A stretch of DNA of 34,474 nt from an uncultured Lachnospiraceae bacterium (lineage in GTDB: Bacteria; Bacillota; Clostridia; Lachnospirales; Lachnospiraceae), in assembly GCA_944384155.1 (NCBI GenBank), contig CALWSG010000058.1, positions 1 through 34,474 of the forward strand, read 5' to 3'. Position numbers and translations under genes: made by a program. Positions 1 through 8,231 of this stretch are shown here, piece by piece. Each line of letters starts with the position of its first letter. Positions within the stretch are counted from its first letter, which is position 1. The notes beneath the pieces were generated by a model. That model ran no database searches. It saw nothing but the letters and a program-made list of their open reading frames with translations, and had not been told where the DNA came from.

Positions 1-320
1 CTTACAGTCCGTTGTTACTAGGCTAATGAAACCTCTGTGAGACCTCCACGCTTAAGGTGCATGTTCTTTCCCTCCATATATCCGCCGCATTTACTCTGCT
101 ACCACAAATGTGGTAGTTATTAGACTTTGTTGATTTTTGCCAATTCATCTCTCGTAGCCTAGCTTTATATGCGATTTCTGTCCGTTGGACCAGAGGTTTG
201 CTTACAGCTTCCTTCAGATTCCACCTAACGATGTACACCCTTGCTGTTCAGCTATGCATTTCCCACTACCCGGGCATGCTCGGGACTTGCACCCGTTAGA
301 GCACGCCCATGGCGTGCAAA
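1..320 (-). mobile_element. 5' part of a group II intron ribozyme (domain I region)
   Basis: Read on the minus strand, this stretch matches from memory the 5' ribozyme region of bacterial group II introns. It has a GC-rich hairpin at the 5' end (positions 301-317), then a 'GGGTGCAAGTCCC' element, a 'GGGTAGTGGGAA' element, 'AGCAAGGGTGTAC', 'GGTGGAATCTGAAGGAAGC', and the 'GAGGTCTCACAGAGGTTTC' block at the left edge. The order and spacing fit domain I leading towards an intron-encoded reverse transcriptase, which would lie beyond position 1. The exact 5' splice site cannot be fixed: no perfect GUGYG is seen, and the 301-317 hairpin is the best landmark. The class (B, C or D) is not determined. 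No open frame here looks like a real protein. Confidence 0.75.
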
Positions 321-330
321 CAAAAAATAC

Positions 331-359
331 AGGCTTTATGCCGCCTGCATCGTTTTTTT
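331..359. terminator. Terminator-like hairpin next to the intron 5' end
   Basis: CAGGC (332-336) can pair with GCCTG (345-349) around an eight-base loop. A run of seven T follows on the plus strand, and a T-rich stretch also follows on the minus strand. The intron begins just downstream of this hairpin on the minus strand. That arrangement recalls group IIC introns, which insert after intrinsic terminators, but the stem is only 5 bp. Confidence 0.45.
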
Positions 360-541
360 CTTTGTGTAACTGTCAAACTCCCGAGGGGAAGTCAAAAAGA
401 TTACCCTTCTTGTTTGTGAATTTGTGTGGTAAAAAGTCTACTATTAATTTGGTAGAATAAATTTTGTACAAATATTTTGGATTTATGGGCTGTACCTCTA
501 TATAGACTTATAAAATTTTGATTTAGAACGTCATTAAAATG
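360..541. other. Non-coding gap, possibly the remnant end of a gene on the minus strand
   Basis: No complete gene is visible. On the minus strand an open stretch of about 45 codons (roughly 506 down to 372) ends in NLFDFPSGV and a stop. It has no start codon or ribosome site, so it may be the eroded 3' end of a mobile-element gene or chance. AT content is high throughout. Confidence 0.3.
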
Positions 542-570
542 TTGATTTTAGGAGCTGATTGCCATATAAT
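542..570 (+). promoter_or_regulatory. Sigma-A-type promoter for the HD-PRTase operon
   Basis: TTGATT (542-547) and TATAAT (565-570) are separated by exactly 17 bp, with no gene between them and the start at 683. The predicted transcript starts near 577 and has a leader of about 105 nt. In the leader, GAGTACCT (621-628) can pair with AGGTATACTC (642-651) with a two-base bulge, just before the Shine-Dalgarno GGGAAGGAG (667-675). Confidence 0.7.
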
Positions 571-682
571 ATTATTGTGTATCTTTAATGGGATTTCGCA
601 TAGAAGAATAGTAGATGGCAGAGTACCTTAGACAGTAGGTGAGGTATACTCATAACATCCTACCAAGGGAAGGAGAAATAAC

Positions 683-1102
683 ATGTTTTATAATTCAGAA
701 GAATCTTTTATTGATAAGTTTATAGCATGCCTAAAAAAAATGAGTGTTTCTGAAATTCCATTTGATAATAACGCTTTTTATAATGGTGTTGAACAGATGA
801 GACAGTATTTTCAAAATAATAGAGATAATATTGGAGATGTTTCTGACGAAATTTCTTTACTATTTATTAAAAATCCATTCGAAAGAAATTTCTCTAGGTT
901 TAGAGACGCTATATCTGAACAAAATGGGTGGTATATGTCATTTGAGAATCCAGAATATACTATAGGAATTATTAAAATAAACAATACGGATGCTGATAAC
1001 ATATTAAATGAGCATGACTTAAATATTCCATTAAACTATCTATATGATTTTGCAAAGGCATTTTGTATTGGTGCCAATATTCAGATGAAATCAGTAGGAT
1101 AG
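683..1102 (+). CDS. Hypothetical protein, 139 aa, upstream partner of the HD-PRTase protein
   Basis: I do not recognise this family. The protein is soluble-looking, with no signal peptide and no membrane segment. It is rich in Asn, Asp, Phe and Ile, with a mixed alpha/beta pattern and an aromatic-rich stretch near residues 75-95. The start is supported by GGGAAGGAG eight bases upstream. Only 12 bp separate its stop from the next start, and one good promoter lies upstream of both, so the two are almost certainly co-transcribed. A fixed small partner next to a large effector suggests a regulator, inhibitor or sensor of the HD-PRTase protein, but that is inference from position only. AT content is high, as in its neighbour and unlike the genes after 6400. 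Confidence 0.85.
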   Translation: MFYNSEESFIDKFIACLKKMSVSEIPFDNNAFYNGVEQMRQYFQNNRDNIGDVSDEISLLFIKNPFERNFSRFRDAISEQNGWYMSFENPEYTIGIIKINNTDADNILNEHDLNIPLNYLYDFAKAFCIGANIQMKSVG

Positions 1103-1114
1103 AAAGGGAATACT

Positions 1115-3859
1115 ATGCGGATAAAAGATATTTTAAATTCATCTAAATGTTCAAAGATTTTTTCAGAAATTCAAGAGTTTGTTAAACTATCCTTATTTGA
1201 TTATAATAATGCCGTTGAACGTGACAGTAAGCGAGAAGGGTTTTGTTTTTCGGATAAGGATATTTTTGATTTTGTATGGGGAACGGTTAACTTCAGTGGA
1301 GCAGAAATATGTGTGTTAGATTCACCACTACTGCAAAGATTGAGGAGAATACATCAATTAGGTTTAGCTAGCAACGTTTATTGTAATGCAGATAGTTCAC
1401 GCTTTAGTCATACAATAGGAGTGACTGAAGTTTCGGATAGAATGACAAGAGTTATAAAGAAGAGATTAAATATGACACTTGGCGAAGGACAAGGGGAAAT
1501 ATATGACATCGGGGAAATTGTACGATTAGCGGCAATTTTCCATGATACTGGTCATATGTTTTTTAGTCATGTAAGTGAGTTGTATTTTGCATATGATAAA
1601 TCTTTTCCACGCTATGAAGAGGTTCTTGCAGCAAAATCATATTTTTGTGAGAATACATCTTCTAATGTTTCACTTCATGAATTATTTAGTGTTATGATAG
1701 TAAATTCAGAAGAAACATTACGTTTATTTAGTCTTATTGCTCCTCGTATGAAAAAATCTAGATTAGTACAAAAAGAGCATTATGAGCAACTGGCAGAATA
1801 TATTTCTTGTTTAATTATTGGTATACCGATTGATAAATTTATCCTTCCATATTCAGCAATTATAAACAGTGCTATAGATGCAGATAAGTTAGATTATTTA
1901 TCAAGAGATTCTGCATGTACAAAAATTCCTATAGCAGTTGATATAGCGAGGATAATACAAAAATTAGATGTAGTCAACATAAAAGAAATTGAGTATCCAG
2001 CTATTTGGAATGACACTACTTCCGATGCAGTTCCTTTAAAAATAATGGCAATAAAAAGTTCTGCCAAAAAGGTTTTTTGGCAACTTTCAAATGCAAGATC
2101 TAACATGTATGACAGTGTATATTATCATCATAAAGTGTTAACAGCAGAATCCATGTTTCGTAAAATGTTAAGGAAGCTTTATGAAATAGAAGATGAAACA
2201 AATTTAAGTTTCACCAAAATAATGAAATTAACAGATGATATGTTCAATGAGTATTGGAATTTAATTTTACTTGAACCAGAAAATAGAGAAATTGAAGGAG
2301 TAGGGGAAGTTTCAAATTTAATAAAAAATATACGAGAAAGAAACTTATATAAACGTGTTGCGTCATTTTCTAGAAATAGTTTTGATGGTTCGTTATCAAG
2401 TATTAAGAGTTTTTTTAACCAAGTGATACAAGATTCTTTGTCCGATAAATATTTTCATTTTTGTGATTTGATGAATGAAGAATACGGAAAAATCTGTAAT
2501 TTATTAAATATTCAAAATGATGTATATCAGCCATTTGAGTTCATGTTTGTCTTTTCGAAATATGAGGCAATGTCATCTATGCCAATAGAAAGTGGAGATG
2601 GCTTTTGTGTTTGGTCATCTACATTAATGAAGCAAGAAACAATGGAAGCTGGAAAAAAGTCTCAGCAGGAGCAGTTTTATCTTTTAACAAATTGTAAAGA
2701 CAGAAAAATTGTATATTTAGCACTTGAAAAGGTGCTTACAAAATTCGGTATAGAATGGTTGTCGAGGGATTCCGCTATTTGTTCTAAGGTTCCTTATGAA
2801 GAAATGGATAAAACTCGTATGAGACTTTTAGAGCTAGGGTATTATAATGATTCATTATATCTTTTACAAAGTGAAAATTTTCTTCGATTGTTGGATAAGA
2901 AGACTTTTAAAATAGTAGTTGATAAGTATAGAAGTTTTCTTGGAGTAAATTCGTGTCGAATTACAGAAGAGAGTCTCATTAGATTTCTTCGCCAATTTTT
3001 ATGGTTGGAGATGGACAAAAATGAATTAAGAATGCTTTTGGAGGGTATTCTAAAATTATTACTAAATGCCTATTATCTTGATAGAGAATCTTTTTCTATA
3101 CAAGTGGGAAAACTCATAGAAGAACTGTCGGCTTTGAAATATAGTGACAAGCATATTGTAACATTAGGGGGACTATTCGATAGTGCCAAACATTTGATGT
3201 ACTATTTCAATGATATTAGGGGTGGAACAAATGTGAATTTTGATGGTTCATTAGAAAGTGCATTGAAAAATATTTCTGCTGATGATTGTTTATGCTTTTT
3301 TGATGATGGGGCTTATTCTGGAAAACAGGTAATATCTATATTCCAAGAAATGATGGGAGTTCCTCTTAACGAAAGGACAACAAATGAGCATCATGTAGAT
3401 GAACTTTCTCAGGAAAATAAGGAGAAGATTAAAAAAACCAATATAGTACTGGCATATCTATGCTTTAATAAAAAATCAGAGCATTACATAAAAGAGGAGT
3501 TACAAAAGCTGGGGATAGAAAATATTACAATACTTTTTGTGAAAGATTTGTCTGAAAAGATATTTAATACTCATAATTCGATTTTCTCAAATGAAAATCA
3601 GAAAAAGATAGTAGAAAAATGGTTGACTAAAATAGGGTATGAAATTTTACTATCTTCAAAAAAAATATCCGATGAGGAATATAAACCACGTTGGAGCGAA
3701 AAAAGAATACAGGAAGCTGCATTAGGTTACAATGATGCCCAGCAACTCGTTGTTTTTTCTACTAATATTCCAACGTATTCTATTACAGCATTTTGGGCAA
3801 ATGGAGACTTAGGTACGCATAAATGGACGGGTCTTTTTCAAAGAACCGTTAAGGATTAA
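1115..3859 (+). CDS. HD-domain phosphohydrolase fused to a PRTase-like domain
   Basis: A 914-aa cytoplasmic protein with two recognisable ends. The N-terminal part carries the dGTPase/SAMHD1-type HD signature: His99 in SRFSHTIGV, His143-Asp144 in FHDTGHMFFSHV, and Asp255 in DADKLDYLSRD. All metal-site positions look intact, so nucleotide phosphohydrolase activity is plausible. The middle, about residues 330-650, is helical and unassigned. The C-terminal part contains FFDDGAYSGKQ (residues 728-738), which fits the PRPP-binding loop of phosphoribosyltransferases. A further strand-rich region ends in NDAQQLVVFSTN and a Trp-rich tail, which resembles from memory the PRTase-CE group described in bacterial conflict systems. 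The Shine-Dalgarno AAAGGGA precedes the ATG. It is the second gene of a two-gene operon beside a group II intron. The likely role is nucleotide metabolism in defence, and the exact substrate is unknown. Confidence 0.85.
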   Translation: MRIKDILNSSKCSKIFSEIQEFVKLSLFDYNNAVERDSKREGFCFSDKDIFDFVWGTVNFSGAEICVLDSPLLQRLRRIHQLGLASNVYCNADSSRFSHTIGVTEVSDRMTRVIKKRLNMTLGEGQGEIYDIGEIVRLAAIFHDTGHMFFSHVSELYFAYDKSFPRYEEVLAAKSYFCENTSSNVSLHELFSVMIVNSEETLRLFSLIAPRMKKSRLVQKEHYEQLAEYISCLIIGIPIDKFILPYSAIINSAIDADKLDYLSRDSACTKIPIAVDIARIIQKLDVVNIKEIEYPAIWNDTTSDAVPLKIMAIKSSAKKVFWQLSNARSNMYDSVYYHHKVLTAESMFRKMLRKLYEIEDETNLSFTKIMKLTDDMFNEYWNLILLEPENREIEGVGEVSNLIKNIRERNLYKRVASFSRNSFDGSLSSIKSFFNQVIQDSLSDKYFHFCDLMNEEYGKICNLLNIQNDVYQPFEFMFVFSKYEAMSSMPIESGDGFCVWSSTLMKQETMEAGKKSQQEQFYLLTNCKDRKIVYLALEKVLTKFGIEWLSRDSAICSKVPYEEMDKTRMRLLELGYYNDSLYLLQSENFLRLLDKKTFKIVVDKYRSFLGVNSCRITEESLIRFLRQFLWLEMDKNELRMLLEGILKLLLNAYYLDRESFSIQVGKLIEELSALKYSDKHIVTLGGLFDSAKHLMYYFNDIRGGTNVNFDGSLESALKNISADDCLCFFDDGAYSGKQVISIFQEMMGVPLNERTTNEHHVDELSQENKEKIKKTNIVLAYLCFNKKSEHYIKEELQKLGIENITILFVKDLSEKIFNTHNSIFSNENQKKIVEKWLTKIGYEILLSSKKISDEEYKPRWSEKRIQEAALGYNDAQQLVVFSTNIPTYSITAFWANGDLGTHKWTGLFQRTVKD

Positions 3860-4177
3860 AAAAAAGATAAGCATTATATTGACACTGTACCATTCCCCTA
3901 ATTGCGGGTGGTTGCTAATTTCCTGCAAAACAAAGGCGTTAAAATCATATAAAATAAGCGATAACAGGCAGATAAAAGATAACATTTACAACCCTTGAAA
4001 AGCCAGTAAATAATGAGATTAGATAACACTGCAAAGCTCTTGAATGTGGGTATCTTCGCAAGAATGGAAATGTCATTAAACTTTTCAAATAATTTAACAC
4101 CAAACTTTAACCAACGGCTACTTCGTTCCACTATATAAGTGAAATCACCGGTGATTAAGAAAAAAGGGGGTGTAAAG
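3860..4177. other. Intergenic gap of about 318 bp
   Basis: No convincing gene is seen. A minus-strand open frame of 77 codons (4131-3898) has no ribosome site and no family I recognise. No terminator hairpin is evident after the HD-PRTase gene. The right end holds a possible -10 (TATATA, 4132-4137) without a good -35, then the 14-bp palindrome described separately. Confidence 0.5.
4143..4156. repeat. Perfect 14-bp palindrome upstream of the sigma-like gene
   Basis: AATCACCGGTGATT is its own reverse complement. It lies six bases before the GGGGG ribosome site and 21 bases before the likely TTG start. Its position suits an operator or a small leader hairpin, possibly autoregulatory. The role is inference. 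Confidence 0.5.
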
Positions 4178-5743
4178 TTGGATAAACACGAACTTGATAC
4201 TAAAATTGCAGATATTGCAAAATCGCTATTATCATATTGTATGGCTCGAACTTCTAATCACTTTGAAGCAGAGGATTTGGCACAAGATATTATATTAGAA
4301 ATTTACAAGTCTGTTGATAACATTCGTAATGCAGATGCGTTTTATGGCTTTATGTGGGCGGTTGCGGGTAATGTATATAAGCAATGGTGCAAAAACAAAG
4401 CAAGAAATAAAGCGTGCGAACTAACAGATAATTTATTTGACGAAGTTGAATTTTTGGAAGATGAAAGCTCTGAATTATATCTGTTACGCCGAGAATTGAC
4501 ATTACTTACTGAGAAGTATCGTAGAGCCGTCATACTATATTATATAGAAAATAAATCTTGTTCAGAAATATCCACCCACCTCTCAATCAGCAAAAGTATG
4601 GTTAAATATCTACTTTTTAAATCAAGACAAATTCTGAAAGAAGGTATGAGTATGGAACGAAATTACGGTCAACAGAGTTACAATCCGAAAGGTCTTTCCC
4701 TTTTGTTTTGGGGTAATGGTGCAAACCGTTACTATCATCTATGCGACAGCAAAATATCACAGAACATTCTTTTTGCCTGCTATAATGATAAGTTGACGGC
4801 AGAACAGATCAGCTTAGAGATTGGTGTGTCGCTTCCCTATATGGAGGATAAATTAAAGGAATTATATGAGTACGAGCTGCTAAAAAAAGAAGGAAACAGA
4901 TACTTCACAAACATCGTGATTTTTACAAGAGATTTTGCAAATGAGGTTAATGCTAAAACCACAGAACTACGAGAAAGAATTGCAACTATCTTAACTGAAG
5001 CAATAACAAAACACGAAGCTGAAGTGAGAAGCATTGGTTTTGTGGGATCAGATATGAGCAATAATTCTTTCAAGTGGCAAATGGTAAGTTTAATTCTGTA
5101 CAATGCTGTGATTGAAATTCTACAAAACAAGATCAAAGTTGTATATCCTAAAGATAAGTTTGGCACAGAGTGCTTCGTTTGGGGTTCTGAAAATGGAGAG
5201 CAGAGTTCTTGGGCATCACAGTTTGGTTTTGGTATATCCAATGTAACAAATGAAGCAGGAGATTATATTCAATTTATGGATTTCCCAATCAATGGCGAAA
5301 TGGTACACCATTATTGCTTTAATCGTCAGAATGTAACCAATGTGTTTTTAGATGTTGCTAAAGGTATCACAGAAAATTTCAGCGAAAATGATAAGGCGTT
5401 AGCTGCTGATATGGTGCGAAAAGGATATATACTTTCAAATGAAAAAGGACTACTTGTGAATACTCCAATTTTTACCAAAGAACAGCATCAGAAGATAAAA
5501 AGTATTTTTGCTGATACGGCGACCAATATTGCCAACGAAGCAGAAACTCTGATGGAAACTGTAGCAAAAATCCTAAAGGAACATACTCCATTACACTTGA
5601 AAAAATTGGCTAAAGATATGGCGTATTTACGATTGTTTGAGGATGCAATATCGGCTCCGGTAGCAATTCTTTATGATCAAAAATATCTGCTTCCGTACAA
5701 CAATGATAGTGTTCTTCCGACAACCTATGTAATTCTTAAATAG
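4178..5743 (+). CDS. Sigma-70 family (ECF-like) factor with a long C-terminal extension
   Basis: About 521 aa from a TTG start at 4178, chosen because AAAAAGGGGG (4161-4170) lies at the right distance. An in-frame ATG at 4139 would put the palindrome and ribosome site inside the gene. Residues 1-75 look like sigma region 2 (HFEAEDLAQDIILEIYKSV, then WAVAGNVYKQWCKNKAR). Residues 105-160 look like sigma region 4, an HTH with YIENKSCSEISTHLSIS and MVKYLLFKSRQIL. The remaining 360 residues are atypical for an ECF factor. A winged-helix-like segment (LTAEQISLEIGVSLPYMEDKLKEL) is followed by a mostly helical region with no membrane segment, perhaps a sensor or ligand-binding part. No anti-sigma gene is adjacent. 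It ends before a strong terminator and its regulon is unknown. Confidence 0.8.
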   Translation: MDKHELDTKIADIAKSLLSYCMARTSNHFEAEDLAQDIILEIYKSVDNIRNADAFYGFMWAVAGNVYKQWCKNKARNKACELTDNLFDEVEFLEDESSELYLLRRELTLLTEKYRRAVILYYIENKSCSEISTHLSISKSMVKYLLFKSRQILKEGMSMERNYGQQSYNPKGLSLLFWGNGANRYYHLCDSKISQNILFACYNDKLTAEQISLEIGVSLPYMEDKLKELYEYELLKKEGNRYFTNIVIFTRDFANEVNAKTTELRERIATILTEAITKHEAEVRSIGFVGSDMSNNSFKWQMVSLILYNAVIEILQNKIKVVYPKDKFGTECFVWGSENGEQSSWASQFGFGISNVTNEAGDYIQFMDFPINGEMVHHYCFNRQNVTNVFLDVAKGITENFSENDKALAADMVRKGYILSNEKGLLVNTPIFTKEQHQKIKSIFADTATNIANEAETLMETVAKILKEHTPLHLKKLAKDMAYLRLFEDAISAPVAILYDQKYLLPYNNDSVLPTTYVILK

Positions 5744-5753
5744 GCGAATAGTT

Positions 5754-5790
5754 GAGCCGTCACAAGTTCAAACACTTGTGGCGGCTCTTT
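5754..5790 (+). terminator. Rho-independent terminator after the sigma-like gene
   Basis: GAGCCGTCACAAG (5754-5766) pairs with CTTGTGGCGGCTC (5775-5787) around an eight-base loop with one mismatch, followed by TTTCTAT. Confidence 0.85.
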
Positions 5791-5800
5791 CTATACCTTA

Positions 5801-6196
5801 TTACTTTGATTTTTCCCACTCGCTCCTAATGATACCGTAATCAGATATATCAAGAAACTCTCCCGTGGATGTTTTGAAGTATTCCCGCTTTGTTCCCTCA
5901 AAGGTAAGACCGTACTTTTGAGCAACTCTACCCGAAGCAGGATTTTTAACGGCGTGAGATATGCCAACAGGATTTACGACAATTTCGCAAACAGATAGTC
6001 AATAACTGCTTTTGCGGCTTCAGGCATAAAGCCTTTATTCCAATAAGTGCACCCCATACAGTATCCAAGCTCTGCGTATTCGCTTTTTTCACTTAACCGA
6101 ACAACGTTGATGTTACCAATAGGTGTTCCTTCATATTCCATAACCCAATTATATGTGTTCAGGTTTTTGTAGGCAGCACACCAAAGCTCTAAGAGT
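5801..6196 (-). pseudogene. GNAT N-acetyltransferase, truncated and frameshifted
   Basis: The minus-strand translation gives a clear RimJ/RimL-type GNAT protein in two frames. The upstream part reads ELWCAAYKNLNTYNWVMEYE, then GTPIGNINVVRLSEKSEYAE, then LGYCMGCTYWNKGFMPEAAK up to AVIDYL. It then hits a stop near 5997. The downstream part, in another frame, reads VVNPVGISHAVKNPASGRVA, then a GLTFEGTKREYF segment, and ends normally at the TTA at 5801. A few residues are missing at the junction, so a small deletion caused the frameshift. The N-terminal third, before ELWC, is absent, and homology stops at about 6196, where unrelated sequence begins. The gene cannot make a working enzyme. Its abrupt end marks the edge of the accessory block. 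Confidence 0.85.
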
Positions 6197-6426
6197 TGGC
6201 ATGCAGTGGATGTGTGAGGTAGATTCGGTTAGCAGGATGATGAAGGAAGCGGAGAAAAAATGTATATGGATAAAGAGCGATACTATGTAGAAACGGGAAA
6301 ACGCAGATAATGCTTATGGTGTATTTGAGCTTTAATGAAAAATATTCTTCTGTTTTTTTATTACAAAGTATGATATACTCGAAACAAATGTGAGTATTGC
6401 ACATAAAAATCCGGAGGAGGTAAAAA
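6197..6426. other. Gap between the accessory block and the ABC transporter genes
   Basis: A plus-strand frame from ATG 6201 to the stop at 6290 encodes about 29 residues (MCEVDSVSRMMKEAEKKCIW and onward). It lacks a ribosome site and may be a leftover gene end. The rest is AT-rich leader and promoter for the next genes. Confidence 0.35.
6347..6379 (+). promoter_or_regulatory. Probable promoter of the ABC exporter operon
   Basis: TATACT (6374-6379) is a good -10 lying 48 bases before the start codon. The matching -35 is weak and T-rich (around 6347-6356). CCGGAGGAGG just before ATG 6427 is a strong ribosome site. Confidence 0.45.
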
Positions 6427-7353
6427 ATGTCGGAAGCAGTAATAGAGGCGGTAAATCTTACAAAATATTATGGCAAATCAAGAGGTATTATTGACCTTAA
6501 TCTAAAGGTACGGGAAGGCGACATATTTGGCTTTATAGGTCCAAACGGGGCAGGAAAAAGTACCACAATAAGAATTCTTTTGGGACTTATAAGTGCCACC
6601 TCGGGAAGTGGGACTGTGTTTGGGAGAGACATTGTAAAGGATAAGGAAAGGATACTTGAGGATATAGGATATATGCCGTCAGAGGCAATGTTTTACAGTG
6701 GAATGAAGGTGTGGGATATAATAAAATTTTCCGCAGAGCTTCACAAAAAACATAGGGCAGTTGAGGATTCTTTAAGAGAAGCAAGAGATATATGTGAGAG
6801 ATTAGAGCTTGATACATCAAAGAAATCAGATGAATTATCCCTTGGAAACAGAAAAAAGGTATCAGTGGTATGTGCAATGCAGCATAAACCTAAATTATAC
6901 ATATTAGATGAGCCCACAAGCGGATTGGATCCTCTTATGCAAAAGGAATTTTTTTCTCTTATAAGAGAAAGGAATAAAGAGGGGGCAACAATATTTTTGT
7001 CCTCACATATACTTTCGGAAATACAGCGTTACTGTAATTATGCAGCAATTATAAGAGAGGGGAAAATTATAGTAAGAGACAGTGTGGAGGCATTGTCAAA
7101 AACAAGTGCCAAGAGAGTAAATCTTCATGGCAATATGAATGACATAAAAGGTATTATTAATCACATGGAAGGGGTAAAAGGAATACAGATACTTCAGGAC
7201 AGTGCCGCCTTTCTTTTTGGCGGAGATATAAATATACTGTTAAAAGAGCTGTCAGGCATAAGAGTGTCAGATGTTTCCATTACGGAGCCTGATTTGGATG
7301 AGATATTTATGCATTATTACGGAAGCGGGGTAAAGGATAATGACAATATTTAA
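6427..7353 (+). CDS. ABC transporter ATP-binding protein
   Basis: A 308-aa ATPase that powers a two-gene ABC-2 exporter with the next gene product. Walker A is GPNGAGKST (residues 38-46), the signature is LSLGNRKK near 137, Walker B is ILDEPTSGLDP near 159-169, and the H-loop is LSSHILSE. After the nucleotide-binding domain there is a short C-terminal domain (from about residue 230) typical of the drug and bacitracin exporter subfamily. It overlaps the permease by 14 bp, which suggests translational coupling. The substrate cannot be read from sequence; small hydrophobic compounds, peptides or antibiotics are usual for the family. The strong GGAGGAGG site fixes the start. Confidence 0.93.
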   Translation: MSEAVIEAVNLTKYYGKSRGIIDLNLKVREGDIFGFIGPNGAGKSTTIRILLGLISATSGSGTVFGRDIVKDKERILEDIGYMPSEAMFYSGMKVWDIIKFSAELHKKHRAVEDSLREARDICERLELDTSKKSDELSLGNRKKVSVVCAMQHKPKLYILDEPTSGLDPLMQKEFFSLIRERNKEGATIFLSSHILSEIQRYCNYAAIIREGKIIVRDSVEALSKTSAKRVNLHGNMNDIKGIINHMEGVKGIQILQDSAAFLFGGDINILLKELSGIRVSDVSITEPDLDEIFMHYYGSGVKDNDNI

Positions 7354-8128
7354 ACTTGATATAAAGCGTGGAAGAATATCTCTTATAGTATGGACATTAG
7401 CTATAAGCTTCATGTTATTTGTATGCCTTATGATATTTCCTCAGATGAAAGGTCAGATGAATGAAATAAGTGATATGTATGCGTCTATGGGAAGCTTTAC
7501 TAAGGCATTTGGAATGGATAGCTTAAACTTTGGAGAGATAATGGGCTTTTACGGAGTTGAGTGTGGAAATATTATGGGAATAGGGGGAGCATTGTTTGCG
7601 GCCTTAATAGGGATATCAGCTTTGGCAAATGAGGAGAAGAATCATACGGCAGAATTTCTTTTAACACATCCTGTAAGCAGAATTGCGGTGGTAAAAGAAA
7701 AGCTTTTTGCAGTGATTTTTCAGCTTGTTATATTAAATATAGCAGTAGTTTTAGTATCTTTGGCATCATTTGCAATAATAGGGGAAAAACCTGATATAGA
7801 AGCAGTGCTTCTTTTGCATTTTGCCTATTTTATAATGCAGGTTGAAATCGGGTTTGTGTGCTTTGCTGTTTCTGCATTTATAAAGCGTGGAGGACTTGGG
7901 ATAGGAATTGGTTTTGCAGCAATAATGTATTTTTTTAATATAATAGGAAATATAAGCGAGGATGCTGAATTTCTCAAATATATAACTCCCTTCGGATATG
8001 CTGAGGCATCAGATATAATTTCAGTTAATGAACTGGACGGAATAAAAATTTCTATAGGTATAGGGGTAACAGCAGCAGCGGTAATACTGGCATTTTACAG
8101 GTATTCTAAAAAGGACATAAACATATAG
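7340..8128 (+). CDS. ABC-2 type transporter permease
   Basis: A 262-aa integral membrane protein with six likely transmembrane segments. The first is near residues 13-31 (LIVWTLAISFMLFVCLMIF), with others around 85-100, 125-145, 155-180, 185-205 and 235-255. The motif AALIGISALANEEKNHTAEFLLTHPVSR lies between segments two and three and is typical of ABC-2 permeases that work with a separate ATPase. Its start lies inside the end of the ATPase gene, so the two form one operon and most likely one exporter. No terminator hairpin is obvious in the following 140 bp, where the adhE promoter lies. Confidence 0.9.
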   Translation: MTIFKLDIKRGRISLIVWTLAISFMLFVCLMIFPQMKGQMNEISDMYASMGSFTKAFGMDSLNFGEIMGFYGVECGNIMGIGGALFAALIGISALANEEKNHTAEFLLTHPVSRIAVVKEKLFAVIFQLVILNIAVVLVSLASFAIIGEKPDIEAVLLLHFAYFIMQVEIGFVCFAVSAFIKRGGLGIGIGFAAIMYFFNIIGNISEDAEFLKYITPFGYAEASDIISVNELDGIKISIGIGVTAAAVILAFYRYSKKDINI

Positions 8129-8197
8129 AAAAATTTTCTTTGTATATATTACATAATAAAAACAGTCATAAACTAAAAATATTAACATAATTGTATA

Positions 8198-8226
8198 TTG
8201 ACAAAAAAATAACAAGTCAGTATAAT
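8198..8226 (+). promoter_or_regulatory. Consensus promoter of adhE
   Basis: TTGACA (8198-8203) and TATAAT (8221-8226) are separated by exactly 17 bp, a perfect sigma-A match. The start site is predicted near 8233, within the Rex site. The distance to the adhE ATG is about 45 bases. Confidence 0.92.
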
Positions 8227-8231
8227 AAGGA

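Noticed and set aside
185..460. Plus-strand open frame of 91 codons
   Set aside because: It runs antisense across the group II intron 5' region and the adjoining hairpin, with no ribosome site; a chance frame.
3898..4131. Minus-strand open frame of 77 codons, weakly transposase-like at its start
   Set aside because: No ribosome site, no recognisable catalytic motif and no terminal repeats around it.
4106..4137. ECF-type autoregulatory promoter before the sigma-like gene
   Set aside because: An AAC and a CGTT motif are present, but the spacing is about 12 bp instead of about 16.
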